Source: Datisca glomerata (Eukaryota; Streptophyta; Magnoliopsida; Cucurbitales; Datiscaceae). Taken from it: a stretch of DNA of 64,000 nt. Numbering within the stretch: position 1 is the stretch's first letter; every line of letters starts with the position of its first letter. The notes beneath the pieces are model-generated. The model had not been told where the DNA came from and searched no databases. It saw nothing but the letters and a program-made list of their open reading frames with translations. This document shows, piece after piece, positions 1-10,639 of this stretch. The stretch covers positions 806,001 through 870,000 of the forward strand of contig QANY01005488.1 in the NCBI GenBank assembly GCA_003255025.1. Direction: 5' to 3'. Position numbers and translations under genes: made by a program.

Positions 1-120
1 ATGATATTTCTCTTACTACTTCGAACACATATATGATTCTATTTTTTTGAATAACTGAATCGTCGTTTGTTCAGTTTAGAATTAGGCTTAAATCAATTTC
101 ATCCTTTACACTCCATTAAA

Positions 121-1509
121 GAGAAAAATGGTCACCACTACGCTGCTCCACGCAGTGGTATTGCCAGCAGTCTGTTGATTCTAGATTTGCCCAAATGAGA
201 TAAGTGGTGGAACACTGAGGCATTCCATGTTTCCAGTGACTAGAGAGGTGGAAGTCAATCCCACTTCCCTACTGAATGGAGGTCGTTTAGTGAGTGACTT
301 TGCCCCTCTCATTTTATTTTACTTTTATTCTTGCACGTCTATTGATCTAATTGTTTCTTGATTTTTTCTTGCAGACAAACATAAAAATGCCTATCCATTT
401 GAGACCCCAGACGACAGACCCTAGTGTTGGTACTCGAGGCTGGCCAAATCCCTTTCCTCATCCAGCCTATCCCAAGACATTTAACCCCTCCTGTTACCTT
501 TCCAAGGCCTCAAGTCCAACTCATTATCATTTAGAGGCAGCTTTCTTGGCCCTCTTCTTTTAGCTCTTCTTCTTCTTCTACTTCTCCTTCTAATTGAAAG
601 GCTTTCGAAATGAGGCCTATTGAGCCTTCTTTGAACCATTCTTCTTCGCGTAACGTGCGCCACAGATGGCCATTGATCCATCATCGGTGGTTTCTTCTTC
701 TAGGGTTTCTCCCATTCGCCCTTCTCTTCAAACTTCTTCTCCTCTTCCTACTCTAGCTATTTGTCTTCCCATATGGCTTGATTTTGTTGGGTCGATAAGG
801 TTTATCCCAACCTTTGGGTTGGGCTCTTCTGAGCCTGTTGATGCCCTTCCTTGGACCTTATTTCCTCTAGGCTTTGGCCCGAGGATTCCTTTTGAAGTTA
901 ATCTGATGATGGACCGTGAGTCATCTCATCAGGTTATTAGTCACCTTCAATGCTCGGCCAACTCTTATTAGTTGGCTGAGGAGTTAATTGAGTCCCTCTA
1001 GAAAGGCATTAATCATTGCCTTCTTCAGGTAAAATTATACATATTTTTATTTTACGCATTTTCATTTTTGCATTATTTCTTACTTAGCAATGTTGCCCTT
1101 TTTCAGGATGTCGTTTATCATAACACTCTTACCGCCAGGCTTAACAGCATGGGTGGTGAGATGGTTAGGCATGAACAAGAAGTGTCTAACCTTAAACATC
1201 AGATGGCCGTTAGAGATGTGGAAATTGGTAAGCTAAAGAGTGAAGCTAAAGCCATGCGGCTTTTGATTGAGGAGCTACGGGATGAAGCTGACGGATGCGT
1301 TTTGAAAAGCATTCGTGAACTCACTGAGTGGTTTGAGGCGTCTACTGCTGAAGCTTTGCAGAAAAAGGAGTAGGAATATTATGAGTAGTACACTGCTCAA
1401 TGCAGGCAGTTGGAGAAGGACGCTCACACCATCGGTTATCTCAATGGTATTTCTCAAGACGCCTCTACAGTTTGAGTTGACTGAAGAAATTCCTCCTCCA
1501 ATTGATTAG
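121..1509 (+). pseudogene. Antisense ORF (aORF) of E1, spliced and decayed
   Basis: Coding similarity runs over at least three blocks. About 121-320 reads 'DKWWNTEAFHVSSD' with stops and a frameshift. After an intron-like gap ending in TTTTTCTTGCAG near 393, a second block runs to 1028 and includes a Ser/Pro-rich stretch from ATG 668. A donor (CAG|GTAAAA) and an acceptor (TTTTTCAG|GATG) bound an intron at about 1029-1107. The last block (about 1108-1509) encodes a charged coiled coil rich in E/K/L heptads, with an in-frame stop after 'EALQKKE' beyond which the frame still reads sensibly. The domain type resembles the plant 'putative gypsy-type transposon' family (PF04195-like), known as antisense ORFs of Tat elements. 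The homologue at 37.58-42.78 kb supports this. Confidence 0.6.
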
Positions 1510-1832
1510 AATGACGAAGGTGAAGTTGTTACCGCCCCTGATTCCATTGCCGTTGCTGTCACCAAGGAAGTCATTGCCGAGGTGATACGTAAGCCATATG
1601 ACATGTCAGCAAATCACATTAAGCTCGACTAGATTTTTTTCTCTTTTCTTGTAATTTTTATTTTCTTTTGTACTCTTTTTATTAATCAATGAATGAAATA
1701 CTTTCTCCTTAAATTCTGAGTATGATTTTTTCCTTCTCTTTCACGACTTAAATGTTTACTTAAACAACTTTCTCTTAATATTGCCTAGTAGTCATTTTGA
1801 GTACTTAGGCAAAACTTCCCCAATTTTTACCT

Positions 1833-2160
1833 AAGGCTGCCATTAGACTAGCTTAAGCAAAAAAATTCCTAACTTTTTGCCTTAAATAACCGCTTAACAC
1901 ATTTAGATTTTTTTGCACTTTTGTGCCTTAAGCAACCGCTTGGCACACTTAAATTTTTTATGCTTTTGTATCATAAGTGGCCTCTCGACACACTTAGACT
2001 TTTTTCATGCTTTTGTATCTCAAGCGGTCGTTTCGCAAACTTAGACTTTTTTTCATGCTTTTATGTCTTAAGCCGCTTGGCACACTTAGAATTTTTTCAC
2101 ATTTTTTCTCTCTTAAGCGGCCGTTTGACATACTTAGAATTTTTTCATGCTTTTGTGCAC
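1833..2160. repeat. Minisatellite in the E1 3' region (about 46-bp units)
   Basis: Seven degenerate tandem units of about 45-51 bp, each beginning AAG(C/T)GG/AACCG and containing ACACTTAGA, a T-run and TGCTTTTGTG. Each unit ends in CTT or a near variant. The array sits between the antisense ORF and the integrase, where Tat elements are known to carry hypervariable subrepeats. No coding potential beyond shadows of the repeat. Confidence 0.85.
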
Positions 2161-2439
2161 TTCCTCCTCATGGGATTTGGGCTTATTTGTCATAACAAAT
2201 ATAAAGAAGAATTTGAAGACATATATTTTACATGGAAAAACCTTTAATAGGGAAAACGGAGTAAATATATTCTTATTAAAATTATGAAGAAATTGACTTA
2301 TACATAGTATTTTCTTAGATGTAGAGCACTCCAAGGCTTAGGAAGGTCCATACCTTCGCTATTGGTTAGCCAATATGATCATTTGCCTCCCACTGCTTGG
2401 ATGATGTATGGCCCCTCCTAATTTGATCTCAATTTTCCT

Positions 2440-3190
2440 TCATCTGATTGCATAATTCCTTTGAGGACTAATTCTCCAAGTTGAAAACCCCACATTTTTA
2501 TCCGTTTAGAGAAATAAGCTCACTTGTATTGATTGTAGTTACCCAATCTGATGAGGGCCGTTTCCATCTTTTCTTCCAACAGATATAACTATTTCTCCAA
2601 AAGTGAAAATTTTCTTCTTGACTGATTTCTGTTGTTGTAGTTGGGCATCTAATTTTTGTCAGAATGATGGCTTCCATTCCGAATGCTAATGCAAATGGAG
2701 TCTTCCTAGTTGGTTCCCACAGAGTTGTCCGGTAAGCCCAAAGAATTGAAGGTAGTTCTTTAACCCATTTCCCTTTTACCGCTTCTAATCTTTTCTTCAA
2801 TCCCTCATGGATGGTACTGTTTGATATTTCTGCTAGGCCATTTCTTTATGGATAATATGGGGTTGAGTGCAAAGCTTTATTTCGTGATCCATCATAAAAG
2901 CTCCTGATTACTTTCTCGGTGAATTGTTTTCCATTATCTAAAATGATGACCTTCAGGATTCCATACCTCAATACAATTTCTTTCCATAGGAAGCTTCTAA
3001 CCTCTTCTTCTCGTATTCTTGCAAGTGCGACTGCTTCTATCCATTTGTGATGTAGTTTGTTGCCACTAGTAAGAACTTCTTTTGCGCTTGAGCCATGGGC
3101 AATGGCCCCACTATATCAAGCTCCCATTGTATGAACGACCAAGGACTAACCAAAGTTTGCAATGAGTCTAAAACCATCTGTGGATTTCAT
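2440..3190 (-). pseudogene. E1 integrase remnant (gypsy)
   Basis: The reverse strand near 3125-3068 reads 'WELDIVGPLPMAQAQKK' followed by 'FLLVATNY', the conserved first-aspartate block of the retroviral integrase core. An open stretch at 2498-2800 gives 'VKELPSILWAYRTT' and 'TPFALAFGMEAI', the typical integrase C-terminal half of plant gypsy elements. Between them lie several frameshifts and stops, so no full-length product can form. A matching block exists in the second element at 54904-55264. Confidence 0.8.
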
Positions 3191-3430
3191 CCATGATATA
3201 GTCAACTTCAGTTGAATTGAGAGATTTGAAATAAGGCCCTGAAAAAGACCTCCTATAAAGCGTGTTATTGATCAAAGTGTATCTGGCTGCTTGCGGACTT
3301 AAGTTTTATACTTCCAATGTATCTTCAGGAATCTTGCTGCTATGTAGGTATTGAACAATCGAATCCATCCAACTTGGTTATGCAAATTTCGTATTATGAA
3401 TTGCTTTTTGACTTTTAGTACTTCAGAATT

Positions 3431-3850
3431 CTAGGAATTGATATTCCTCTTTCCAGTAGCTAAGGAATCCACAAGTGAATTTTCCCCTCTTGGGATTTGC
3501 TTAATATGGTATTCCTCCAATTGTTCCAGCACATGCTTCGCACATTGGAGATATTTTGACATTTTCTCATCCTTAGTGGCGTATGTTCCTGCAATTTGGT
3601 TAGCTACTAATTTTGAATCACAATAAATGTTTATTTTTCCTACCCAAACTCTTTTGCAAGGTGAACTCCAGCTATTAAGGCTTGTTAAAAAATTTATCCA
3701 TGTGGGGTCTGGATTACTGCTCCTACCCCGGATCCTCTCTAGTTTGAAGCTCCATCTACGTATAATTCCCATTCATCAATCTGCGGGTTGACTTTAGCAA
3801 TATCTTTTTGTCCCGCTGTGAACTCTACAATAAAGTCTGCTAGTACTTGT
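3431..3850 (-). pseudogene. E1 RNase H-like domain remnant
   Basis: The reverse strand reads 'IYCDSKLVANQIAGTYATKD' and 'YLQCAKHVLEQLEEYHIKQIP', then 'RGENSLVDSLA'. The D-S-LVxNQ...RxxNxxxDxLA pattern is the C-terminal half of the extra RNase H domain typical of plant Tat/Athila-type pol. Its upstream half (3772-3850) is frameshifted. It sits between RT and integrase as expected for a gypsy pol. Confidence 0.75.
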
Positions 3851-3951
3851 GACTTCATGGCTGTTCTTGGAATATAATGTACATCATAATGGTCTAGCTC
3901 TACTATCCACTTAATTAATCCGCCCTTCAGATCTGGCGAATGCAGGATGCT

Positions 3952-4490
3952 TCAGATTGGGGATTCGCTTGGCACCATTATTGTATGTGCTTGAAAGTAT
4001 GGTTTTAGTTTACGTGATGCCACAATTAAAGCTATGACTATCTTCTCAATATTTTTATACTTGGTTTCTGCATCCTCTAAGCTTTTAACAAAATGGGTGG
4101 TGATGACCGCTTCTGAGACTGCTAGGTACAAGTACAACATGTCACCTGACTTCGATTTAGAAAAAATGGGTGGTGAGGTCAAGTATTGTTGACTGCTTGA
4201 AAAGATGCTTCACCATCTTCATCCTACCTTTGAGTCGAATTCTTTTTTATTTTTGAGAAGAAAGGTTTAAACTTGTCAGTTGACTTGGCCAGAAATTTTC
4301 CAACAACTGCTAACTTTCCCGTGAGACTTTGTAAGTGTTTTAGGGTTGTTGGAGTCTTCAACTAAACAATCATCTTTATCTGATTAGGGTTAACCTTAAT
4401 TCCTCTCTGTGATATCATATGTCCGAGAAATTTGCCCACTTTGACTCTGAAAGCACAGTTTTTAGGTTTCGTTTCATGTTGTACTTCCAT
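3952..4490 (-). pseudogene. E1 reverse transcriptase / RT-RNase H junction remnant
   Basis: The open stretch 3952-4182 encodes 'PIFSKSKSGDMLYLYLAVSE' and 'YKNIEKIVIALIVASRKLKP'. These match the RT-connection/RNase H start of plant gypsy pol (the L-YLAVSxxAV...Y-xxEKL-ALV-ASRKLRPYFQ pattern). Upstream sequence to about 4490 is RT thumb with frameshifts. The catalytic Y-DD region is not intact. Non-functional. Confidence 0.75.
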
Positions 4491-4833
4491 AGTTTCGAGA
4501 AAGCTTCTTCCAAATGCTTGATGTGGCCTTGACTGCCACAATTGCCTTCTTTCTTTCTAGAGCTAATATTTTCCTTTTCTGCTTCACAAGTATGATATGT
4601 GCATCTATATTTAAATGATGGTATATGATTTCTTCGTCTATTCCTGGCATATCCGTCGGTGTTTCCGTAAACATATCTTCATTTATTTTTAAGAAACTGA
4701 CGAGCTCATATTGTTCTTTTAGGGACAATGCGGCCCCTATCTTGGTTACTTTTGTTCCCCCGTTGAGTTTTACTTCCACCAATTCTTCGGCCGCTTTGTA
4801 TCTCGGGGCTTCATCTTCGGACGAGTTGTTCAA
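4474..4833 (-). pseudogene. E1 pre-RT linker (protease-RT junction)
   Basis: The reverse strand reads 'VEVKLNGGTKVTKIGAALS', 'LKINEDMFTETPTDMPGID' and 'YHHLNIDAHIILVKQKRK'. The F-W/T-DMPGIDxxxxxHxLNIxxxxxxVxQKRR pattern is the conserved lead-in to gypsy reverse transcriptase. This marks the 5' side of RT. An aspartic protease should lie just upstream but I cannot see it intact between 4833 and 4922. Confidence 0.75.
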
Positions 4834-4921
4834 CGTCTTTGAATTGCTATTGTTGTTAGCCTACTGGCCATTTTCCTACTGATTTTCTTGCGGTGTCGAG
4901 TGCAGTGATTGTACAACATTT

Positions 4922-5473
4922 TTAAACCATTTTATAAAACAAAAAGAAGATAATAATTTTTTTAAATGCTATTGGAGCTACACGACCATCATAATTCTCC
5001 ACCTTTTCCATTTCTTCTTCTACACTAATGTGTATAATGTCCTCTATGAAAGATTGATAGGTTGCGTACTGCTTCAAAAAGATAGAAGATATAACAAAAA
5101 TGTTAGTTATAGAAAAAAGGGGAAGTGATTTATACCATTTTAGAGCGTTGCTATCGAGACTCGTTGAGAACATTCTACACATGAGTGCATCTTCATGTTG
5201 ATAGAGTGCCATCATCTGTCAAAATCACCTCAGGTGTTCCACTGGATCCATCTTTCCTGCATAGTACTTGAATTTTGGTGGCATGAACTCCTTTGGAATA
5301 TGCGTCGACATGATTTTTGGAGTTAAGGGAATTTGGGTTAGTGACTCTGGATCTGCTACCATTGTGGTGCCCAACCTTTTGGCTTTTGTCATTTTTTTGT
5401 TGAGCATATTGTCTATATCGTGTTTCGTTAATCCGTCTTTTACGTCAGGAATTCCCGCTGCTCTATTTTCCAC
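4922..5473 (-). pseudogene. E1 gag remnant
   Basis: Two adjacent reading frames on the reverse strand. 5225-5473 ends in 'PPKFKYYAGKMDPVEHLR'; 4922-5215 begins 'MMALYQHEDALMCRMFSTSL' and continues 'ALKWYKSLP'. These match the plant retrotransposon gag domain, where the P-F...Y-G-DP--H---F and A--WY--LP motifs are characteristic. A frameshift separates them near 5220. The zinc knuckle expected downstream is lost between gag and the pre-RT block. The E2 element has the same gag at 57356-58004. Confidence 0.75.
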
Positions 5474-5835
5474 GTTCTTTGTCTGTCCTTCACATTATTC
5501 GTTGTGTTCTTTGTTGTGATTTTGATTTAATCTAGCATTCCTTCTCGTCGCTGCACCTTGAGTTTCGTTCATGTCATCTCGATTCAATTGGCTCATCTCA
5601 TTACGTGTTTGCTAGACTTATTGTTGCAAGGTCGCAACATATGAAGAGTTGTATTCAAGTTTATGCGTTTTGGTTTTCCAACTCTCTAATTCTTGTTAGA
5701 ATTGTTTTGAGAATTGCTGGTACATCATGATTTCTTTGTTCAAGAATCGTTTCTGTTGTGGGTATCGCAAGCTATGCTTGATCTGGTTATCAACATGCTT
5801 GATATTTGAGAGTAGGTTCTTCTTGAGTGTCTTTT

Positions 5836-5856
5836 AACTCTCGATGAAAGTACCAA
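5836..5856 (-). other. Primer-binding-site region of E1
   Basis: On the minus strand the sequence next to the LTR reads TTGGTACTTTCATCGAGAG. It follows the 5' LTR immediately and resembles the start seen after many plant gypsy LTRs (TTGGTGCTTTCAT type). It fixes the orientation of E1 and the inner end of its LTR. Confidence 0.55.
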
Positions 5857-6477
5857 TATTTAAATAAATTTCTTCTTCTACGGTATTTTGGAATTGAATA
5901 CGAATAAGAAAATGAGAGATGAAAGAAAGTAGAGAAGAAAGAGTAACGATAATTTTGAATTGAGTTCGAATTGTCCCTGCTTGCTACATATGGACGTATT
6001 TATAGGCTTTCTCCTCCTTGGTCATTTACATCATTTTGTTTTGGATTTAATTAACTTTTAATGACATTATAGCCATTCGATCAAATCACAGGGAAATGAT
6101 AATTGTCACTATCAAATCTGATTCTCTTTGACTACCATGTCATTTTCGTTGATTTTATCTTCTTTCGCACACATCCACGTCATCTTTTCACCTTTCTATC
6201 TGCCACGTTGGTAACCCACTGGCGTAAGGAATAACCAACCTCGTACATTTACCCCAGTTTTCTGTCTCGATTGTAAGCCGTTGATGCAAAACATTGATAT
6301 TTTAATCCATCGTTCATTTTGGTAGATGATGTCATGACTTTCATCATTGTTTTCTATTCTACTCCATTTCACCTTTATGCACACCATCATTTGGTTTCTT
6401 GGATGAAAAGAGATGTCTCCACCCATTCAGCTTTTGTGCGCACTTCTTCTAATGACGTCATGTCACGTGTTTGTACA
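5857..6477 (-). repeat. 5' LTR of E1, with TATA box and bZIP-type motifs
   Basis: About 620 bp from the primer site to TGTACA at the outer end (6472-6477). On the minus strand a TATAAATA box lies at 5997-6004. The outer U3 end holds a perfect TGACGTCA palindrome (6453-6460) and a CACGTG G-box (6464-6469), both canonical bZIP sites. The partner 3' LTR is outside the window, so the outer boundary is inferred from the TG end alone and no target duplication can be checked. Confidence 0.55.
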
Positions 6478-6908
6478 ATTATATGATAAAGTTAAACAAT
6501 TAGAGAAAATTAAAAATAAAATTTTATAGGAAGAATGTGACAAAAAGACACAACACTAAACAATTATATTTATTACTGATCTCTAGTTTATTGAAAAAAA
6601 TAAGATTCGCGCAGTAATTTCAACTTCTCAATAAGAGGATGTACTGTTCAAGTCACTATACCTTCTCTTCTCCAAATTATAATACATATCTTTAATAGGC
6701 AAAAGAAGAATTTATTATTTCTGATATTTTTCAAGTTGAGGTAATGAACACTCTCCAATTTATATTACATGTTTGGCAAAGGAAAAATCTATAGTCGAGC
6801 GATAGGCAAAGTGGGAGTTAGAAAAATAATCTTGTTTCCAATATGTATTCAAGTTGAGATAAGGAACACTTTCATTACTTGATCAATTTTTTTTCATCAA
6901 ACTTGCAG
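6478..6908. other. Non-coding spacer with a diverged duplicated motif
   Basis: No gene seen. Two diverged copies of a segment around CAAGTTGAGRTAAKGAACACT lie about 110 bp apart (near 6737 and 6852). A similar segment occurs at about 61.50 kb downstream of EG45 copy B, so this may be old gene-flanking sequence. The right edge is the Copia LTR. Confidence 0.4.
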
Positions 6909-7242
6909 AGATAAAAGATGAAGTAGGGAATATTTATAGTAATGGTAATGGAGATAATTCTCAATTGCATTGATTTAGAAGAGTTACAACATATATATAG
7001 AAGAACATAAGCGTGATTAACACTAGGTGATTAGAAGCTAATGTAACTAACTCTCCTCACACATTGTCTCACATTAATGATTGAGGGAATATTTGCTGAG
7101 CTGGCAGACACACGTGAGAGAGAGAAAGAGATAAAAAGCTAGGTGATGTGGCTAAAAGAGAGAGAGAGAGATCATGCAGATAGAGAACTTACACGAGAGG
7201 ATCCATGCACACTAAGCTGGCTCCTCTTATTCAATCCTAATA
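6909..7242 (-). repeat. 3' LTR of the Copia element
   Basis: 334 bp matching 10199-10554 along its length, with point differences and a gap of about 30 bp near 7074 relative to the other LTR. Contains a GAGA-rich stretch (7105-7170). Ends in TTCAATCCTAATA where the other LTR has CTAACA. Confidence 0.85.
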
Positions 7243-7263
7243 GACCCTTCAAGCTCATGTGGG

Positions 7264-7870
7264 TGTCACTCACATGAATCTATCCTTTAGATAAAAGAAC
7301 TGACCACCTAGTAGAGGTTTTGTAAGTATGTCACCCACATGAATCTTATCATTTAGATAAAAGAACTGACCACCTAATTGAGGTTTTGTAAGTATGTCAG
7401 CCACCTGATCCCGAGTAGGAACATATCGAACTTCAAGAGCTTTCAAGAGTACTTTGTCTCGAACAAAATGCACATCTATTTCAATGTGTTTGGTACGAGC
7501 ATGAGAGACTGGATTCGAGGAAATAGAGGCAACACCCTTATTGTCACACCAAAGGATAAGAGTAGTGATAGAAGCAAGTTTCATTTTAGAGAGAAGAGAT
7601 TAGATCCATGTGATTTTAGTAGTAGCATGAGCTAAATCACAATATTCACTCCCGTTGCTGGACTTGGCAATAATATGTTGCTTCTTGGATAACTAAGAGA
7701 TCAAGATAGGGCCTTAAAAGATGGCATAGCCACATGTAGACCGTTTGTCATCAGGGCAGCTTGCCTAGTCTACATCTGTAAAGGCTGAGATAGAGAATTA
7801 TATGACGGCTTGGAGGTGAAGACCTTTCGATTTGGTACCTTTTAGATACCTTAAGAGACATTTTCAAGCT
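7264..7870 (-). pseudogene. Copia RNase H, with a C-terminal tandem duplication
   Basis: The reverse strand carries 'LWCDNKGVASISSNPVSHAR' and 'TKHIEIDVHFVRD', then 'VRYVPTRDQVADILTKP', the standard C-terminal end of Copia RNase H. A 67-bp direct duplication (7264-7397) repeats the DILTKPxLGGQFFYL segment in frame. Further upstream (to 7870) the reading continues through stops with Copia RNase H-like words such as 'GLLVIQEATYY'-type sequence in shifted frames. Non-functional. Confidence 0.8.
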
Positions 7871-7875
7871 TGCCA

Positions 7876-8526
7876 TTATAGTGAGGTTGGGTAGTGAAGG
7901 AATTGGCTAAGCTCATTCACAATGTAGGAGATATCTGGTCTGGTGACAGTGAGGTATTGCAGGGCCCCATCTAAGCTCTTATATAGAGTAAGGTCTGAGA
8001 GAGGCTCACTGGTGTCTTTAGATAGTTTAGTTGAGGAAGTAGTAGGGGTGGAACAAGGATTAACATCTAGCATGTGGTGTTTGTGCAGGAACTCAAGGAT
8101 GTATTGTGACTGGCTGAGGTGAAAACCAGTAGTAGTCTTGCTAATTGAGATGTCTAAGAAGTAATGTAACAAACCAAGGTCCTTGAGAGAAAATGAGTTG
8201 TGCAACTCAGAGATGAGAGTGTTTATATAATTGGAGTCACTACCTGTGATGATAATATCATCAACATATACAAGGAAGAAAATAGTTCTGGCAGGCTGAT
8301 GTAGCATGAAGAGTGAATAGTCTGAAGTGCAAGTAGTGAAGTCTTTTTGAAGAAGTGTCACTCTGAGTTTATTGATACTAGGACCTAAGAGCCTTCTTGA
8401 GATCATGCAGATCTTTGTGGAGAAGGCATTCATGATTTGGATATTAAGGATCAATGAAATGTGCAAGTTGTTGCACGTAGACCCTTTTTGAAATACTGCC
8501 ATGTAAGAAGGCATTGTTGACATCAA
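7876..8526 (-). pseudogene. Copia reverse transcriptase fragment
   Basis: A 216-codon open stretch with the Copia RT signature 'FLVYVDDIIITGSD', followed by 'LKDLGLLHYFLDI' and 'SQSQYILEFLHKH', and ending 'ISYIVNELSQFLHYP'. The YVDD catalytic motif is intact. The N-terminal fingers before 8526 are frameshifted: the start is a shadow of 'NAFLHG'-type sequence in another frame. Longest surviving coding piece in this element. Confidence 0.85.
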
Positions 8527-8681
8527 GCTGTCTCAATGGCCACTGCATAGTGAGAGGTAGAACAAGGATGACCCTGATGGTGATAGGTTTAGCCACTAGA
8601 ATAAAGGTTTCTTAGAAGTGAAGGCGAGTAGTCTGGCGGAAGCCTTTGGCCACTCAATTAGGCCTTGAGTTTCAAGCTGTC

Positions 8682-9411
8682 TCAATGGCCATTAACCATG
8701 TTTTTTATACATAAGGGCCTTAAACTCAACTTGCATAGTAGAGTACCATTGTGAGTATGCCAGGGCTGTCTTGGTGGTAAAGGGAGTAGTAGGTAAAGGT
8801 CCTTATGAGTGGTGAGGTAAATTTTAGGCTTGAACACACTAGCTTTTGACCTAGTAACAATGGAATGGGTGTTTGAGGGTGGAGCAGGTAAAGGTGAGTG
8901 AGCTGCAATGTTATTATGAGAACCATATAAGTAATGTGTGAGAACATGAGAGGGAGAAGAGTTATTACCCAAAAGAGAATTATGCAAGATGTTACTGTTA
9001 TGAGATACTAACTCCTATGAAGAAGGAGCAGTGGGACCTGATGCTAGAGGAATAGGCTAAGATGGCAGGGTACCTGCAGAATTAGTGAAACAGACTGAAT
9101 TGGAGAGAAAACATGAAAGGAAAGTAACACTTATCAAACACTAAATTAATAGTTGTATAGACCTTCTTACATGAGTGTAAACACAAGTACCCTTTGTGAA
9201 GAGGAGAATATCCTAAGAAGACACAACGTGATGACCAGTAGTCTAGTTTGTGCCTGTTATAGGACCTCAAGTATGGGAAACAAGCACTCAAAAACACTTT
9301 TAGGAAAAGTGTAGTTGGGTGGTTTGTGAAAGAGAGCTTGATAAGGTGAGAGATTTGAAAGAAATTGGGTTGGGAGCCTCTTGATAAGGTAAGTAACTGT
9401 CTGGAAAGCAA
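8682..9411 (-). pseudogene. Copia integrase C-terminal region and linker
   Basis: 9082-9411 reads 'YLRSYNRHKLDYWSSRCVFL' and 'GYSPLHKGYLCLHS', the conserved Copia integrase C-terminal zone (L-P....K--P----C-FLGYS---KGY-C). 8682-8987 continues as the Ser/Pro-rich linker to RT, ending 'LPLPPRQPWHTHNGTLL'. A frameshift separates the two. Confidence 0.75.
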
Positions 9412-9596
9412 ACCACCAGTATTGCATTGGCATAGAAGCTTCTGTGTTTCCTCTAAGTCACACCCTTTTGGTGATGTGTGTGAGGGTAAGGATGTCTAAA
9501 AAGAACCTCACATGACTCTAAGAAGGTAGCAAAAGGTTTGTAGTCATCTCACCAATATGATTGAACACCTTTGATTTTACTATCAAAATTGGGTTT

Positions 9597-9941
9597 CTAT
9601 AAGTTTTTTGAAAAGTTTGAACACAAGTAGAACTTCAGACTTGAGGCTAAGGGGGTATTTCCAAGTAAACGAGTGTGGTCATCAATAAAATAGATGTAAT
9701 ATTTGTACCCACAAGAGGAAATTGATGTAGGACCCCAAATATAAGTGTTGATAAGCTCAAAAGCTTTGGATTTTCTAGATGGAGATGGAGGATGGTGGAG
9801 TCTATGGTTCTTACCCTGTTGACAGGCATGGTAGAGGTTAGTGTAATTGTTGTTATGTGGGAGTTTAAGAAGAGTTAGAATAGTGTTTGAAACTTTGCGA
9901 GAGGGTTGGCTAAGAGTGCTAGGCAAATGAGTTATATTCAT
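9597..9941 (-). pseudogene. Copia integrase core N-terminal fragment
   Basis: The reverse strand reads 'CQQGKNHRLHHPPSPSRKSK' and then 'TYIWGPTSISSCGYKYYIYF' and 'IDDHTRL'. This matches the C--GK...P...S...PFELIH-D-WGP-------YKYYV-FIDD-TR pattern of Copia integrase, where the D of D-WGP is catalytic; here it is Y, so the active site is lost. Confidence 0.8.
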
Positions 9942-10186
9942 TATTACTGATCGTTACATTCTCTAAGTTAGTACACAACATGCTTGAAAAAGGAGAAGTT
10001 AATGTAACTGACTCTCCTCACACATTGTCTCAAAACTACACAAGATGTAGTTTTCTCTGTCAAGCTTAATTGATAGAGTAGAGTGTAGGGTGTTAGCAAA
10101 GAGATACAGATCGACATATGGCATTGTGAGCCTTCTGTGTAGTCCCTATTTTGCAAGATTGGCGATGGCATGGGAGCTTAACCCGA

Positions 10187-10198
10187 GCTTTGATACCA
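10187..10198 (-). other. Primer-binding site of the Copia element
   Basis: Minus strand TGGTATCAAAGC, one mismatch from the usual initiator-Met tRNA complement TGGTATCAGAGC. It abuts the right LTR and proves minus orientation. Confidence 0.8.
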
Positions 10199-10554
10199 AG
10201 ATAGAAGATGAAGTAGGGAGTATTTATAGTAATGGTATGGAGATAATTCTCAATTGTATTGATTTAGAAGAGTTATAACATATATATAGAAGAACATAAG
10301 CATGATTAGCACTAGGTGATTAGAAGCTAATGTAACTGACTCTCCTCACACATTATCTCAAAATAAGCAACAATCCCAATTGAAACTGATAGTAATGATT
10401 GAGGGAATATTTTCTGAGCTGGTAGACACACGTGTGTGAGAGAGAAGAGAGAGCTAGGTGAGGTCGGCTAAAAGAGAGAGAGACCATGCAAACAACGCAT
10501 GTCCACGAGAGGAGCCATGCACACTAAGCTGGCTCCTCTTCTTCAATCCTAACA
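10199..10554 (-). repeat. 5' LTR of the Copia element
   Basis: 356 bp, partner of 6909-7242. On the minus strand it starts TGTTAGGATTGAAG and ends next to the primer site. Contains about 30 bp (AAATAAGCAACAATCCCAAT and following) missing from the left LTR. Confidence 0.85.
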
Positions 10555-10639
10555 TGCATGAAACTATTCTTCCATTTTTCATTGAGAATTAAGCTGCTGT
10601 CTATTGAGGATTGACTTTGTCTTCTCCATAATACTCCTA

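Larger units (their letters stand above)
1..6477 (-). mobile_element. Tat/Retand-type Ty3/gypsy element (E1), cut by the window edge
   Basis: On the minus strand the order is 5' LTR (5857-6477), primer site, gag, protease/RT linker, RT, RNase H, integrase, a tandem-repeat region, then an ORF on the opposite strand. A gypsy pol followed by a 3' hypervariable region and an antisense ORF is known for the Tat lineage (Ogre/Retand). The 3' LTR must lie left of position 1. All coding parts carry frameshifts and stops, so the element is dead. A second member of the same group lies at 29.0-58.8 kb with the same order of parts. The lineage assignment is inference from architecture and antisense ORF, not from an RT tree. 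Confidence 0.75.
6909..10554 (-). mobile_element. Copia LTR retrotransposon lacking gag
   Basis: Two similar LTRs flank minus-strand Copia pol: left (3') LTR 6909-7242 and right (5') LTR 10199-10554. The outer end of the right LTR reads TGTTAGG on the minus strand, and flanks TGCAG/TGCAT fit a slightly decayed 5-bp target duplication. A tRNA-Met primer site lies beside the right LTR. Only about 260 bp separates the primer site from integrase sequence, so gag and protease are missing and the 3.6-kb element is an internal deletion derivative. Pol order is integrase, RT, RNase H, as in Copia. Confidence 0.85.

Noticed and set aside
1921..2247. ORFs with repeated 'LRLFS/CF' words
   Set aside because: Translation of the 46-bp minisatellite; periodic by construction.
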